Below are positions 34,583-42,485 of a stretch of 43,045 nt of DNA, piece by piece (position 1 is the stretch's first letter; the number at the start of each line of letters is the position of its first letter). Made by a program: the position numbers and the translations under genes. The notes under the pieces are model-generated. The model ran no database searches, was not told where the DNA came from, and saw nothing but the letters and a program-made list of their open reading frames with translations. This DNA is from Opitutales bacterium (GTDB lineage Bacteria; Verrucomicrobiota; Verrucomicrobiia; Opitutales; UBA953): the NCBI GenBank assembly GCA_030725715.1, contig JANRFG010000016.1:153070-196114 (forward strand), read 5' to 3'.

Positions 34583-35326
34583 ATGCCGCGTAAATCCTCC
34601 ATTTCTCACATGGTCTGCACCTACAAACTGTACCTGCTCAACCGTCACCTGTTCCTCGACCTCCCCGAAGGCCGGGCCCTGATCGATACGGGCGCCCCCT
34701 TCAGTTCGTCCACCACCGGCCGCCTCACCTGGCAGAACCAGAACCACGGCGTCAACCAGGGCGGCTACATGGGCTTCACCTTCGACAAGTTGTCCGCCGA
34801 GATCGGCGTGCAGGTCGACGCGCTGCTGGGCATGGACCTGCTCGCCCAGACCACCCTGCTCTTCGACTTCGCCCACCGTAAGCTCACGGCCGGCGACGAG
34901 ATGCCGGCCGGCTTCAAGGCCCAAGCCTACGAGCATGCGCCGATGTCCGACATCCCGCTCTTCCACGTGACGCTCAACGGCCGACCCGCCCGCGTGCTCT
35001 GGGACACGGGCGCGCAGTTCGGCTACGTGACGGACCGCAAGTTCGTCGACGGAGCCAAGCCACAGGCTGGTTTCCATGACTTCAGTCCGATGTTCGGCGA
35101 CCTGCATATCCCGCAGTCCTATGTCCTGCCCTTCACGCTCGCCGGCCACGACCTGCTCGAGACGGTCGGTGAAGCCCCGCATAGCGTAGGCGGCGGCGTC
35201 TCACCTGTCCCGATGAGCACCTTCCTCCGCGCCCTCGACATCGATGCGATCATCGGCCCCTCCTGGATGCCCAGGGTGAAGGTCTGGCTCAATCCTCAGG
35301 ACCAGACGTTCGGGCTCGCGGTCTGA
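34583..35326 (+). CDS. Retropepsin-like protein with two DTGA motifs (possible single-chain bilobal aspartic protease)
   Basis: 247 residues, no signal peptide. Two aspartic-protease motifs are present: ALIDTGAPFSS (Asp35) and VLWDTGAQFGY (Asp141). Each is followed by the hydrophobic-hydrophobic-Gly element of the retropepsin fold: DALLGMDLL (81-87, followed by LLFDFAHRKLTAG) in the first half and DAIIGPSWM (223-229, followed by VKVWLNPQDQTFGLA) in the second. Retropepsins normally carry one motif and dimerise; here two lobes may pair within one chain, as in pepsin but much shorter. The start could also be Met10. It has its own promoter-like region and a terminator after it. The substrate is unknown. 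Confidence 0.65.
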   Translation: MPRKSSISHMVCTYKLYLLNRHLFLDLPEGRALIDTGAPFSSSTTGRLTWQNQNHGVNQGGYMGFTFDKLSAEIGVQVDALLGMDLLAQTTLLFDFAHRKLTAGDEMPAGFKAQAYEHAPMSDIPLFHVTLNGRPARVLWDTGAQFGYVTDRKFVDGAKPQAGFHDFSPMFGDLHIPQSYVLPFTLAGHDLLETVGEAPHSVGGGVSPVPMSTFLRALDIDAIIGPSWMPRVKVWLNPQDQTFGLAV

Positions 35327-35345
35327 GCTCGCCGAACCCTCCAAT

Positions 35346-35388
35346 AAAAAGCCCCGGTCCGCATCGCTGCGTCCGGGGCTTTCTTTTA
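35346..35388. terminator. Bidirectional intrinsic terminator
   Basis: AAAGCCCCGG (35348-35357) pairs with CCGGGGCTTT (35373-35382), with an imperfect inner GCA-rich hairpin between. It is preceded by an A-rich stretch and followed by TTCTTTT, so it can act on both the DTGA gene (+) and the thioredoxin gene (-). Confidence 0.85.
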
Positions 35389-35399
35389 GCTAAGAGGAA

Positions 35400-36617
35400 T
35401 TACTTCTTCGCGGCGGCCTTCACGGCGCCGGGCGAGTAGAAGCGGTTCATCTTGTCGAGGATGGCGTTCTCGGCCGCGGCGCGGTCGATGATGCCGGTAT
35501 GGCGATAGACGATCTCGCCGCCGGGAGCCACGACGATGGTGTGCGGGATGGGGCCGGGCATCTCCTTGTCGAGGGCCGCCGCGAGTTCGTCGGCGCTGCC
35601 GGCGAAGAGGTAGCTGTTCGTGGTGCGACCTTCCTTCTTGAGGGTGTTCTCGACCTTCTTGCTCAGGCCGGCGGCCTGCTTGAAGAGGAAAGCCTCGGCC
35701 TTGGCCTTGTCCTTCGGGTCGTCCATGGTGATGGTCACGAGCTCGAAGTCGCGCATGTCGAACTTACGGGAGATCTCGACGAGGTCCGGGAACTCCTTGA
35801 CGCAGGGCGGGCACCAGGTGGCCCAGACGTTGATCATGCGGTACTTCTTCGACTTGTTGGCGCGAAGGTCGGCGATGCCGGCCTTGTCGATGAGTTCGAC
35901 GGTGACCGGGGTCTTGGCCCAGGTCTCGTGCTTGGCGTCATGCAGGGCCTTCTTCTCGCGCCACTTGGTGGAGCAGCCCATGGGCTTGGTGAGTTCGAGC
36001 GCGACCGGCTTGCCGGCGAGGATGGCGTCGACGGCGTTCTGGCAATCCTTGGACTTCACGGTGCTGTCGTCGTAGAAGCGGGAGTCGTCGAAACGGCCCT
36101 GGTAGCGGAGCTTGAGGTTCTTATCGAAGACGAAGACGTGCGGGGTCGCGAGGCAGCCGTAGGCGCGGGCCACGGTCTGGGTGTCGCCGTCATACAGGTA
36201 ATCGAAGGTCCACTTGTTCTTCTCGGCGTAAGGCTTCATCTCGGCGTAGGAGTCGCCGAACTCACCATAACCCAGCTCGTCCTTGCTGAGGCCGTCCGGG
36301 TGGTTGGGGTTGATCGCGAGGAGCTTCACGCCCTTACCTTTGTATTCTTCGTAGAACTTCTGGAGGCGGCGCTCGATGCTGTGCGAGGTCGGGCAGTGGT
36401 TCGAGGTGAAGAGCACGACGAGCGCTTCGCCGCCGGTGTATTCGGAGAGCTTGTGCTTCTTGCCGTCGGTGCCGAGCAGATCGAAATCCGGGGCGGCATC
36501 GCCGGGCTTGAGCGTGCGGATATCCGGCGGGTGACCGTTGACCAGACCGGGGGCGTCGGCCGCGCGAACGCCGACGACGGCGGCCAGGACGGCGAGGAGG
36601 GACATTAGGCTCTTCAT
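35400..36617 (-). CDS. Exported protein with two thioredoxin-fold domains
   Basis: 405 residues with a signal peptide (1-19). The first domain (about 35-195) is AhpC/TSA/redoxin-like, starting PGDAAPDFDLLG, with the active-site region VLFTSNHCPTSHS: Cys followed by Ser rather than a second Cys. The second domain (about 245-395) is TlpA/ResA-like, with WATWCPPCVKEFP and the cis-Pro segment PGPIPHTIVVAPGG. The fusion suggests a periplasmic redox protein that pairs a one-Cys domain with a CxxC domain, perhaps reduced by the DsbD-like protein. A Lys-rich linker and an Ala/Lys tail are present. The ATG has no Shine-Dalgarno. Confidence 0.85.
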   Translation of the reverse strand: MKSLMSLLAVLAAVVGVRAADAPGLVNGHPPDIRTLKPGDAAPDFDLLGTDGKKHKLSEYTGGEALVVLFTSNHCPTSHSIERRLQKFYEEYKGKGVKLLAINPNHPDGLSKDELGYGEFGDSYAEMKPYAEKNKWTFDYLYDGDTQTVARAYGCLATPHVFVFDKNLKLRYQGRFDDSRFYDDSTVKSKDCQNAVDAILAGKPVALELTKPMGCSTKWREKKALHDAKHETWAKTPVTVELIDKAGIADLRANKSKKYRMINVWATWCPPCVKEFPDLVEISRKFDMRDFELVTITMDDPKDKAKAEAFLFKQAAGLSKKVENTLKKEGRTTNSYLFAGSADELAAALDKEMPGPIPHTIVVAPGGEIVYRHTGIIDRAAAENAILDKMNRFYSPGAVKAAAKK

Positions 36618-36677
36618 GGGGATAAGGGGTTACGGGTTAGAGTCCCGAAATCCCTCGGTGTTCCAACCCGAAAATGG

Positions 36678-37067
36678 TCAGACCAACCCGAAGGGCCGTC
36701 CCAGGTCCTCGGCCGAGCCATCCTGGCAATCGACCAAGGTCAACGCGCCCGCTCGGACGTAAAAAACGGCCACCTGCCGATACCGGCGCCCGAACTCGAC
36801 CGCCCTGGGGAGCCCGATTGTTACGCCCCAGCCCGGCTCGAGATGGACGCCATCCGCCGAACCCCCGGTGATCCGATGCAGACGAAACCCCGCGGCCCGG
36901 AGCTCAGCCTCCAGCCTGACATCAGCCGCGACATTATCAGCCGGCGAGGTCGCCCTGCCCTCGGGATCATAGGCGGTAAGGATCGCAAAGTCCGTCGGCC
37001 AGTCCGCCGGTAACGGCTCACCCCGGAAGACGGCCTGCTTGAAGAGGTCACGCTGCTGAGGATCCAT
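36678..37067 (-). CDS. DUF3293 family protein
   Basis: 129 residues. It shows the DUF3293 pattern: FAILTAYDPEGR near the N-terminus, SPADNVAADVRLEAELRAAG, then LEPGWGVTIGLPRAVEFGRRYRQVAVFYV. There is no signal peptide or membrane segment. The family function is unknown. The gene begins a few bases after the terminator of the dehydrogenase gene on the same strand. It lies 60 bp before the double-thioredoxin gene. Confidence 0.75.
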   Translation of the reverse strand: MDPQQRDLFKQAVFRGEPLPADWPTDFAILTAYDPEGRATSPADNVAADVRLEAELRAAGFRLHRITGGSADGVHLEPGWGVTIGLPRAVEFGRRYRQVAVFYVRAGALTLVDCQDGSAEDLGRPFGLV

Positions 37068-37070
37068 GGT

Positions 37071-37106
37071 CGTAAAACAAGACAGGGCGGCCGGAGCCGC
37101 CCTGTC
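37071..37106 (-). terminator. Intrinsic terminator after the PVC dehydrogenase gene
   Basis: A perfect 11-bp stem, GACAGGGCGGC (37081-37091) with GCCGCCCTGTC (37096-37106), and a 4-nt loop. On the minus strand it is followed by TTGTTTT (37080-37074). It sits just ahead of the DUF3293 start codon at 37067. Confidence 0.8.
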
Positions 37107-37125
37107 GAACGCAGAAAGCCTGGGC

Positions 37126-39714
37126 TTATTTCTGTGCGATGAGCTGCAGCTCCTGGATCGCCCAAGGCTGGTTCTTGGTGGTGTTGGTCAAGGTGACCTT
37201 CACGAACTTGGTGTCCTTGGCGCCGAAGTAGGCTTCGGAGAGCTTGTAGAGCCCGTGGCTGGTCCCGAGCGGGAACCACTTCTTGCCGTCGACCGAACCC
37301 TCGACCTTGAAGTTCTTAGGGAAGGCGCTCGGACGGCCGGAGTTATCGAGACGGACGCCAGCGACCTTCTGCACCGCGGGGAGTTCCACCTGATACCACA
37401 TGCCCTTCTTCTGCGGGGCCTTGGTCTCCCAGCGGGTCTTGCCGTCGCCGTCGCAGCCGTTCTGAGCGGCTTCCGCGGTGTCGCTGGCGGTGACCTTCCA
37501 GTCCTTGGCGGCCTTCACGATGGGCGGCAACGAAGCCTGCAGCGTCTCTTGCGTCCACGGAACGGCCACGCCCTTCACTTCCTCGCGGATGCGGGCGACG
37601 TCCTTGGGGAAGATCAGAGCGCCCTTGTTGCCGAAGGAATTACGGACGTAAGAAGCGACGGCGGCGATCCACTCGTCGTCATTCATGGGCATCGGCACCA
37701 TCGGGGCGTCGTAGGTCTTGCCGCCGATCGGGCCGGCCATGCCGTTGAGGAGCACGCGGACGATACCGTCGCGGTGTCCGTTCACGGTGAGCGAATTTCC
37801 GAAAGGAGGCGCGATGGTCATGCCCGGCTTAGGTCCGTCGACCGCCATGCCCTTGCCGTCATAACCATGGCAGGCGAAGCAAAGCTCGCGGTAGATGGTC
37901 TGTCCCTTCACGAGGAGCTTGTTCTCTTCGCCGGTATACTCACGACCGCCGACCTGGTCGGTACCGGTGAGGACCATGGCGCCGAGCTCCTTCACGCCCT
38001 TCGAGGAGGTGGCGAGCAGGGTCTTCTGCTGGAACTTGGCGAAATCCGGCCAGGCTTTGACCTCGTTCGAGCCGAGGACCTTGGCGGTCATGATCGTCTG
38101 CAGGACGACGTTGGCGTCAGGGTCGGTCCCGAGCTGAGCAAAGTCGGCGATGAGCGACTTATCACCGGCGCGGACGAGCGATTCGCCGGCACGCAGTCCT
38201 TGGCGACGGAGATCGGGGTTCTTATCCGCCAGGAAGGCGCGCACGGTCTTGGCCTCGAGGGCGCCGAGGCCTTCGAGCGTCCAGAGCGCATGGATGCGTC
38301 CGAGGGACGCCTTGCCACCCAGGGCTAGCTCGGTGAGCGCCGGCACGACCGACTTGTCCCCCTTGAGGACGAGGAGCTTCTGGGCGGTATCGCGCCACCA
38401 GCCGTTGGGATGAGAGAGATGCGCGACGAGCTGAGCAGGAGTCTCCTCGAGCATGCGCGGCTGAGGGCCGGGCTTGAAATCCTTATGAACGAGACGCCAG
38501 ACGCGGCCGTAACCGAAGACCTTGTCCATGGAGTACTGCTGGACGACCTTACGGAGGTAGCTGCCTTCCTTGACCCAGTTGCCCTCCTGGATGATGCCGC
38601 GATACATGTCCACGAGGTAGAGGCAGCCGTCCGGGCCGTTCACCATGTTCACGATGCGGAAGTTCGGATCGCTGGAGCGGATGAACTCCGACTTGGCGTA
38701 AGGGTTCTCGAGACGCGTGATGCCATCGACGACCGAGACCTTGGCGCGACGGATGAGCCGGCCGACGGGTTCGGAGATCAGGACGTCGCCCCGGAGGTCG
38801 GCCGGCAGGCGATCGCCACGCACGACTTCCTGCCCGCACGCGGCGGTGAAGTGATTCAAGGTCTTGTCCGGACGCGTGCGGCGCGGGCCGCCCTGGTGAT
38901 CGGCAAGGCCGATCTTGGGCCAGACCTGCATGAAGTCCTCAGGGAACTGGCCCTTGACATCGTAGGCTCCGTAAAGAATCGGGGTCTGGAAATGCCAGAG
39001 GCCCTTCTCACCGCCGGCATTGGACCACCAGACCTTACCCTGGTCGTCCTGAGCCAGGCCCCACTGGCCACCGCCGCTGGGGATGCCTTCCTTCAGAGGC
39101 TCCTTGGTGCCGTTCCAGCGCAGACGATAGGCGTTATAGGTCTGGTACATCCAGTTATCCATCGTCCAGATCAGGCCGCTCTGCTGGTGCTCGAGATTGC
39201 CGCTCTTGGGACCGCCCACGAACCAGGGCTCCTTGGTGTCGGCGATGCCGTCGCCGTTGGTGTCGCGGTAGACGAAGATGTCGAGGGTGTCGGTCTCGTT
39301 GATGAGCACGCGGTCATCAAGGGGCAGCACCATGCGCGGCAGGACCATCTTGTCGCGGAAGAGGACGTGCTTGTCGAAGACGCCGTCGCCCCTGGTGCTT
39401 TCGTGACGCGAGACGACGCCGAGCGGGTCGTGCTCGTTCTTGCCGTCGATGTCCTGCATGTAAGTGCGGAGCTCGGCGATGTACATGCGGCCGTTGCCGT
39501 CGAAGGTCAGGTTGGCCGGCTCCCGGATGCCGTCGCGTTCGCTGAGCACGAGCTCGAGGCGATAGCCTTCCGGCAGTTCGATGGTCTTGAGCTCCTCTTC
39601 GGGCGAGAGCGCCTTGACCGGCGGTTGCGGGGTGAAGTCCGGCTCATAGGGCATCTCCTCGGCGGCATAGGCGGCGACGAAGACGAACGCGGACAGATAG
39701 ACGGCGGGGCGCAT
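37126..39714 (-). CDS. PVC-type membrane-bound dehydrogenase with haem-c motif and discoidin-like domain
   Basis: 862 residues. Signal peptide (1-17), then a beta-propeller-like dehydrogenase domain (about 45-410, starting [20 protein letters not shown], the TIGR02604 pattern). A HEAT-like helical region follows at about 425-580. A cytochrome c site CFACH (Cys612, Cys615, His616) comes next, with a likely distal Met in the PMVPMPMND segment (about 671-677). The last 130 residues resemble an F5/8 type C (discoidin) domain ([35 protein letters not shown]). This architecture is typical of Planctomycetes and Verrucomicrobia. The sugar or alcohol substrate is unknown. It is divergent from a sulfatase gene, suggesting polysaccharide use. 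Confidence 0.88.
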   Translation of the reverse strand: MRPAVYLSAFVFVAAYAAEEMPYEPDFTPQPPVKALSPEEELKTIELPEGYRLELVLSERDGIREPANLTFDGNGRMYIAELRTYMQDIDGKNEHDPLGVVSRHESTRGDGVFDKHVLFRDKMVLPRMVLPLDDRVLINETDTLDIFVYRDTNGDGIADTKEPWFVGGPKSGNLEHQQSGLIWTMDNWMYQTYNAYRLRWNGTKEPLKEGIPSGGGQWGLAQDDQGKVWWSNAGGEKGLWHFQTPILYGAYDVKGQFPEDFMQVWPKIGLADHQGGPRRTRPDKTLNHFTAACGQEVVRGDRLPADLRGDVLISEPVGRLIRRAKVSVVDGITRLENPYAKSEFIRSSDPNFRIVNMVNGPDGCLYLVDMYRGIIQEGNWVKEGSYLRKVVQQYSMDKVFGYGRVWRLVHKDFKPGPQPRMLEETPAQLVAHLSHPNGWWRDTAQKLLVLKGDKSVVPALTELALGGKASLGRIHALWTLEGLGALEAKTVRAFLADKNPDLRRQGLRAGESLVRAGDKSLIADFAQLGTDPDANVVLQTIMTAKVLGSNEVKAWPDFAKFQQKTLLATSSKGVKELGAMVLTGTDQVGGREYTGEENKLLVKGQTIYRELCFACHGYDGKGMAVDGPKPGMTIAPPFGNSLTVNGHRDGIVRVLLNGMAGPIGGKTYDAPMVPMPMNDDEWIAAVASYVRNSFGNKGALIFPKDVARIREEVKGVAVPWTQETLQASLPPIVKAAKDWKVTASDTAEAAQNGCDGDGKTRWETKAPQKKGMWYQVELPAVQKVAGVRLDNSGRPSAFPKNFKVEGSVDGKKWFPLGTSHGLYKLSEAYFGAKDTKFVKVTLTNTTKNQPWAIQELQLIAQK

Positions 39715-39824
39715 GGGGAGGGGCGGTAATAAAGTCTCATCTTATAAGCCTTTTTCAAGCCGTATCCCCCGCCCGCCCTCAAAAGGCCTTTGCCACAGGC
39801 TCCCGGTTGGGCTTTCTCCTTCTC

Positions 39825-41219
39825 ATGCGACCCCTGCTGCTGACCCTGCTGACGGCCTTCACCCTCGCCGCCCACGCCGCCCCGAAGCCGAATATCGTCA
39901 TCATCCTGGCCGACGACCTCGGTTACGGCGACCTCGGCTGCTACGGCCACCCGACCATCAAGACGCCGAACCTCGATCGCATGGCCGCCGAAGGCCTGCG
40001 CTTCACGCAGTTCTATTCCGCCGCCGAAGTCTGCACCCCGAGCCGCGCCGCGCTCATGACGGGTCGCTATCCCGTCCGCTCCGGCATGGCCCATAACCAG
40101 TACCGCGTCTTGCGCGCCGTCTCCACCGGCGGCCTGCCCGCCTCCGAAGTCACCCTCGCCGAGACGCTCAAGTCCGCCGGCTACGCCACGGGCATCATCG
40201 GCAAGTGGCACCTCGGCGTCTGGGCCAATCAGCAGCCGCAACATCACCCGCTCGACCACGGCTTCGATTTCCACTTCGGCCTCATGCACTCGAACGACAT
40301 GAACCCGTCGGACAAGCCTAAGCCGAAGAAGGCCAACGCGCTCGTCGAACAGGACCCCGAATGGTGGAACGCCGCCCTCTACCGTGGCCGCGAGCTCCTC
40401 GAGCCGCGCACCGACCAGACCCAGCTGACGAAGCGCTACGCGGAAGAGGCCGCGAAGTTCATCGGCGCGAACAAGGACAAGCCCTTCTTCCTCTACATGC
40501 CGCACACCTTCCCGCACACGCCCCTCTTCGCGTCGGAACGCTTCAAGGGCAAGAGCTCGCGCGGCATCTACGGCGACGTGCTCGCCGAGCTCGACTGGAA
40601 CGTCGGCGAAGTCCTCAAGGCGCTCAAGGCCAACGGCGTGGCCGACAATACGCTGGTCTTCTTCACCAGCGACAACGGCCCGTGGACGCTCATGGGCACC
40701 GAGACCGGCGGCAGCGCCGGCCTGCTCAAGGATGGCAAAGGTAGCACCTGGGAAGGCGGCATGCGCGTGCCCGGCATCGCCTGGTGGCCCGGCAAGATCA
40801 AGCCCGGCGTGACCGATAACGTCGGCACCATGCTCGACCTCTACCCGACCGCCACGAAGCTCTCCGGAGCGAAGATGCCGGCGGACCGCCCGATGGACGG
40901 CACCGACCTCTCCCCTCTTCTGCTCGAGGAGCGTTCCGTCGACCGCGGCCTGTTCTGCTACTACCGGGGCGAGAAGCTCTACGCAGCGCGTCTCGGCGAC
41001 TGGAAGATCCATTTCATCACCCAAGGCTCCTACGGCGACCCCAAGCCGCTCGAGCACGCGAAGCCGATTCTCTTCAACCTCGCCGTCGATCCTTCAGAAG
41101 CCCATGAGATCTCCGCCGACCATCCGGAAATCGTGGCCCGCCTGACGGCCGCCGTAGAACAGCACCGCGCCACCGTCACCCCGGTCCGCAGTCAACTCAT
41201 CGACGTCGTCGCCAAGTAA
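39825..41219 (+). CDS. Secreted S1-family sulfatase, canonical CTPSR site
   Basis: 464 residues from ATG at 39825, which opens on a signal peptide ([18 protein letters not shown]); a TTG at 39807 is an unlikely alternative. The calcium-site motif [19 protein letters not shown], the formylglycine site C70[10 protein letters not shown] and GKWHLG are all intact. [15 protein letters not shown] closes the C-terminal domain. Compared with the other sulfatase in this window it has the usual Pro at the third site position, so the two may have different substrates or maturation requirements. It lies 48 bp upstream of the tRNA gene. Confidence 0.92.
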   Translation: MRPLLLTLLTAFTLAAHAAPKPNIVIILADDLGYGDLGCYGHPTIKTPNLDRMAAEGLRFTQFYSAAEVCTPSRAALMTGRYPVRSGMAHNQYRVLRAVSTGGLPASEVTLAETLKSAGYATGIIGKWHLGVWANQQPQHHPLDHGFDFHFGLMHSNDMNPSDKPKPKKANALVEQDPEWWNAALYRGRELLEPRTDQTQLTKRYAEEAAKFIGANKDKPFFLYMPHTFPHTPLFASERFKGKSSRGIYGDVLAELDWNVGEVLKALKANGVADNTLVFFTSDNGPWTLMGTETGGSAGLLKDGKGSTWEGGMRVPGIAWWPGKIKPGVTDNVGTMLDLYPTATKLSGAKMPADRPMDGTDLSPLLLEERSVDRGLFCYYRGEKLYAARLGDWKIHFITQGSYGDPKPLEHAKPILFNLAVDPSEAHEISADHPEIVARLTAAVEQHRATVTPVRSQLIDVVAK

Positions 41220-41266
41220 GGGTTCTGCCTTCCCTCAGGGCCGTTTTCGCCCTATCTCTTGCGCAC

Positions 41267-41342
41267 GGGCCCATAGCTCAACGGTTAGAGCACGGAACTC
41301 ATAATTCCTTGGTTCTGGGTTCAAATCCCGGTGGGCCCACCA
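41267..41342 (+). tRNA. tRNA with CAU anticodon, probably tRNA-Ile2 (lysidine type)
   Basis: A 76-nt cloverleaf with encoded CCA. Acceptor GGGCCCA, D-arm GCTC/GAGC, anticodon loop CTCATAA (anticodon CAT), variable TGGTT, T-arm CTGGG/CCCGG with TTCAAAT, and 3' TGGGCCC-ACCA. The anticodon stem closes with a C27-U43 mismatch. The C4-C5-C6 acceptor positions and the TTGGT variable region match tRNA-Ile2, which TilS converts to lysidine, rather than elongator Met (U4-A5). Initiator Met is excluded by the D-arm and the lack of the usual three G-C pairs in the anticodon stem. Confidence 0.85.
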
Positions 41343-41473
41343 ACTTTCGGCTCTGATAGTAAAGGACTTACGGATAAGGAAGCCCCTGATAGTAGGGGCC
41401 TAAGTCCGCTTTTCCTCCGATCTGCGAGTTTGCTAAGGATTCCGAGCACTTTTCGGCACCCTTCTTGCGGGAT

Positions 41474-41520
41474 TTAGGTCCTATTAAGGTCCCGAGTTAG
41501 GTCCCGATTTAGGCCCCACT
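41474..41520. repeat. Iteron-like array, four units with about 12-bp period
   Basis: Units start at 41474, 41485, 41497 and 41509, reading TTAGGTCCTAT, TAAGGTCCCGAG, TTAGGTCCCGAT and TTAGGCCCCACT. An inverted copy of TTAGGCCCC is at 41395-41403. Such arrays can bind an integrase, replication initiator or regulator; none is encoded in the visible sequence. Confidence 0.6.
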
Positions 41521-41655
41521 CCAGGAGGCACCCCGGAAGGAATCTCTTCCCAGCCCCCTTTTCGAGCGTGGCACGTCACCCACCGAAGAAAAACGTGGGC
41601 TCACTTTGCGATTTTATGCTGTTGCGATGACAACCCCTCGAGAGCCCCCTCCCCC

Positions 41656-41693
41656 GCCTCTGAGGGCAAGCCGGAGGGGTCTAATGGGCCTCC
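41656..41693. repeat. 38-bp direct repeat, copy 1
   Basis: Starts GCCTCTGAGGGCAAGCC and ends TCTAATGGGCCTCC. It is identical to copy 2 at 42229-42266 except for one base (G here, A there). It lies 27 bp downstream (in the plus direction, before the stop) of the Sel1 lipoprotein gene on the minus strand. The core contains a CCTCTG/CAGAGG-type inverted repeat, weakened here by the substitution. Confidence 0.85.
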
Positions 41694-41720
41694 ATGGTTC
41701 TGCGCCAAATTCAAGCCTGA

Positions 41721-42170
41721 CTACTTCCCGCCAGCCTTCTTACGCGCCTCGATCTCCTCCTCGATCTCCTTGTACAGCTCAGTCGAACGCTGCTGCGCTC
41801 GTGCCTTCTGTTCCGGTGTCAGGGTCTTTTCCAATTCGTCCCTCCTCTTTCGGGCATCGTCGTGCGATTCGGCTGCAAGGTTGTACCATGCGTAGGCTTC
41901 TGCTTCGTCCTTCGGCACGCCTTCGCCTTTGGCGTACATGTGCGCGAGGTGCAATTGGGCTGGGGCGTGCCCCTGGTCGGCTGCCTTGCGGAACCACTTC
42001 AAGGCCTCCGCGGAATCCTTCGGCACGCCTTCGCCGGAGTAGTACATGACCCCGAGGTTGGATTGGGCGTTCGGATCTCCGGCCTCGGCTTTAGAACGAA
42101 TGTCAGGCTCGCCGCAACCAGCCAGGAAAACCGCAGTCAAACAGGACAGCAGGAGTTTCAGGGTTCGCAT
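41721..42170 (-). CDS. Sel1-repeat lipoprotein
   Basis: 149 residues. It has a lipoprotein signal with lipobox LAGC (Cys19), then two Sel1-like repeats: DPNAQSNLGVMYYSGEGVPKD (about 31-51) and APAQLHLAHMYAKGEGVPKD (about 69-88), followed by AYAWYNLAAESHDDA. The C-terminal 45 residues are a charged helix (KALTPEQ..ARAQQR, EEIEARKK). Sel1 repeats mediate protein contacts; the function here is unknown. The gene is flanked by near-identical 38-bp repeats and lies beyond the tRNA, in the lower-G+C part, so it may be accessory. Confidence 0.85.
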   Translation of the reverse strand: MRTLKLLLSCLTAVFLAGCGEPDIRSKAEAGDPNAQSNLGVMYYSGEGVPKDSAEALKWFRKAADQGHAPAQLHLAHMYAKGEGVPKDEAEAYAWYNLAAESHDDARKRRDELEKTLTPEQKARAQQRSTELYKEIEEEIEARKKAGGK

Positions 42171-42179
42171 AGTGGGCTT

Positions 42180-42407
42180 CTACAAGCCGGCCCGGGCGCT
42201 GGCAAGACAAGGGGTAGCCGACTCCGCGGCCTCTGAGGGCAAGCCAGAGGGGTCTAATGGGCCTCCGCTTGTGCTCGCTGAGACTATCAGCTGAGGAGCT
42301 GACACCGGCAGAGCTTGCACGAGATTCTTCAGGAGCGCACGGGGCACGAGATAGACCTTCCCACTTCCGAGCCGGACCTCCAGGAGCTCGCGCCGATCTA
42401 ATGACAT
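42180..42407 (-). CDS. Possible small protein of unknown function
   Basis: 75 codons from ATG at 42407. The first 45 residues look protein-like (LLEVRLGSGKVYLVPRALLK), but the last 30 run through the second 38-bp repeat and become Ser/Pro/Ala-rich. There is no Shine-Dalgarno. It could be a true short gene, a fragment of one truncated by the repeat, or chance. I do not recognise a family. Confidence 0.3.
   Translation of the reverse strand: MSLDRRELLEVRLGSGKVYLVPRALLKNLVQALPVSAPQLIVSASTSGGPLDPSGLPSEAAESATPCLASARAGL
42229..42266. repeat. 38-bp direct repeat, copy 2
   Basis: Matches copy 1 (41656-41693) at 37 of 38 positions, in the same orientation, 573 bp apart. Here CCTCTG (42230-42235 region) and CAGAGG form an intact inverted repeat around GGCAAGC. 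It lies just upstream of the Sel1 gene and overlaps the 3' part of the possible small ORF. Confidence 0.85.
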
Positions 42408-42485
42408 AGGCAGAAAGAGTCCCGTGCCGGAGCCCTGCCGGCAAACCTAAGCCGAGAGGATTATCTCCCAGAGGAAGCCCCTAAA

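Larger units (their letters stand above)
41343..41720. other. Repeat-rich non-coding region after the tRNA (possible integration boundary)
   Basis: 378 bp with no convincing gene. It holds a 9-bp direct repeat CTGATAGTA (41353-41361, 41386-41394) and a hairpin GCCCCT/AGGGGC (41382-41387, 41394-41399) framed by GGACTTA (41364-41370) and TAAGTCC (41401-41407). A 12-bp-period array follows at 41474-41520, then the first 38-bp repeat copy at 41656-41693. An open frame at 41606-42049 on the plus strand has Pro/Ser/Arg-rich composition and is probably a shadow. G+C is visibly lower than in the rest of the window. Confidence 0.6.

Noticed and set aside
35499-36608. 369-codon open frame opposite the double thioredoxin protein
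   Set aside because: Shadow; no recognisable motif and Val/Gly/Glu-rich composition.
37066-39729. Long open frames on the plus strand opposite the PVC dehydrogenase (420 and 439 codons)
   Set aside because: They lie antisense to a gene with signal peptide, haem motif and domain structure; compositions are Ala/Gly/Asp/Val-rich shadows.
41267-41342. Elongator tRNA-Met
   Set aside because: Acceptor and variable-region bases fit tRNA-Ile2 better; final call depends on comparison with other CAU tRNAs in the genome.
41606-42049. 147-codon plus-strand open frame after the tRNA
   Set aside because: Pro/Ser/Arg-rich, crosses the 38-bp repeat and lies antisense to the Sel1 lipoprotein gene, which has clear repeats and a lipobox.
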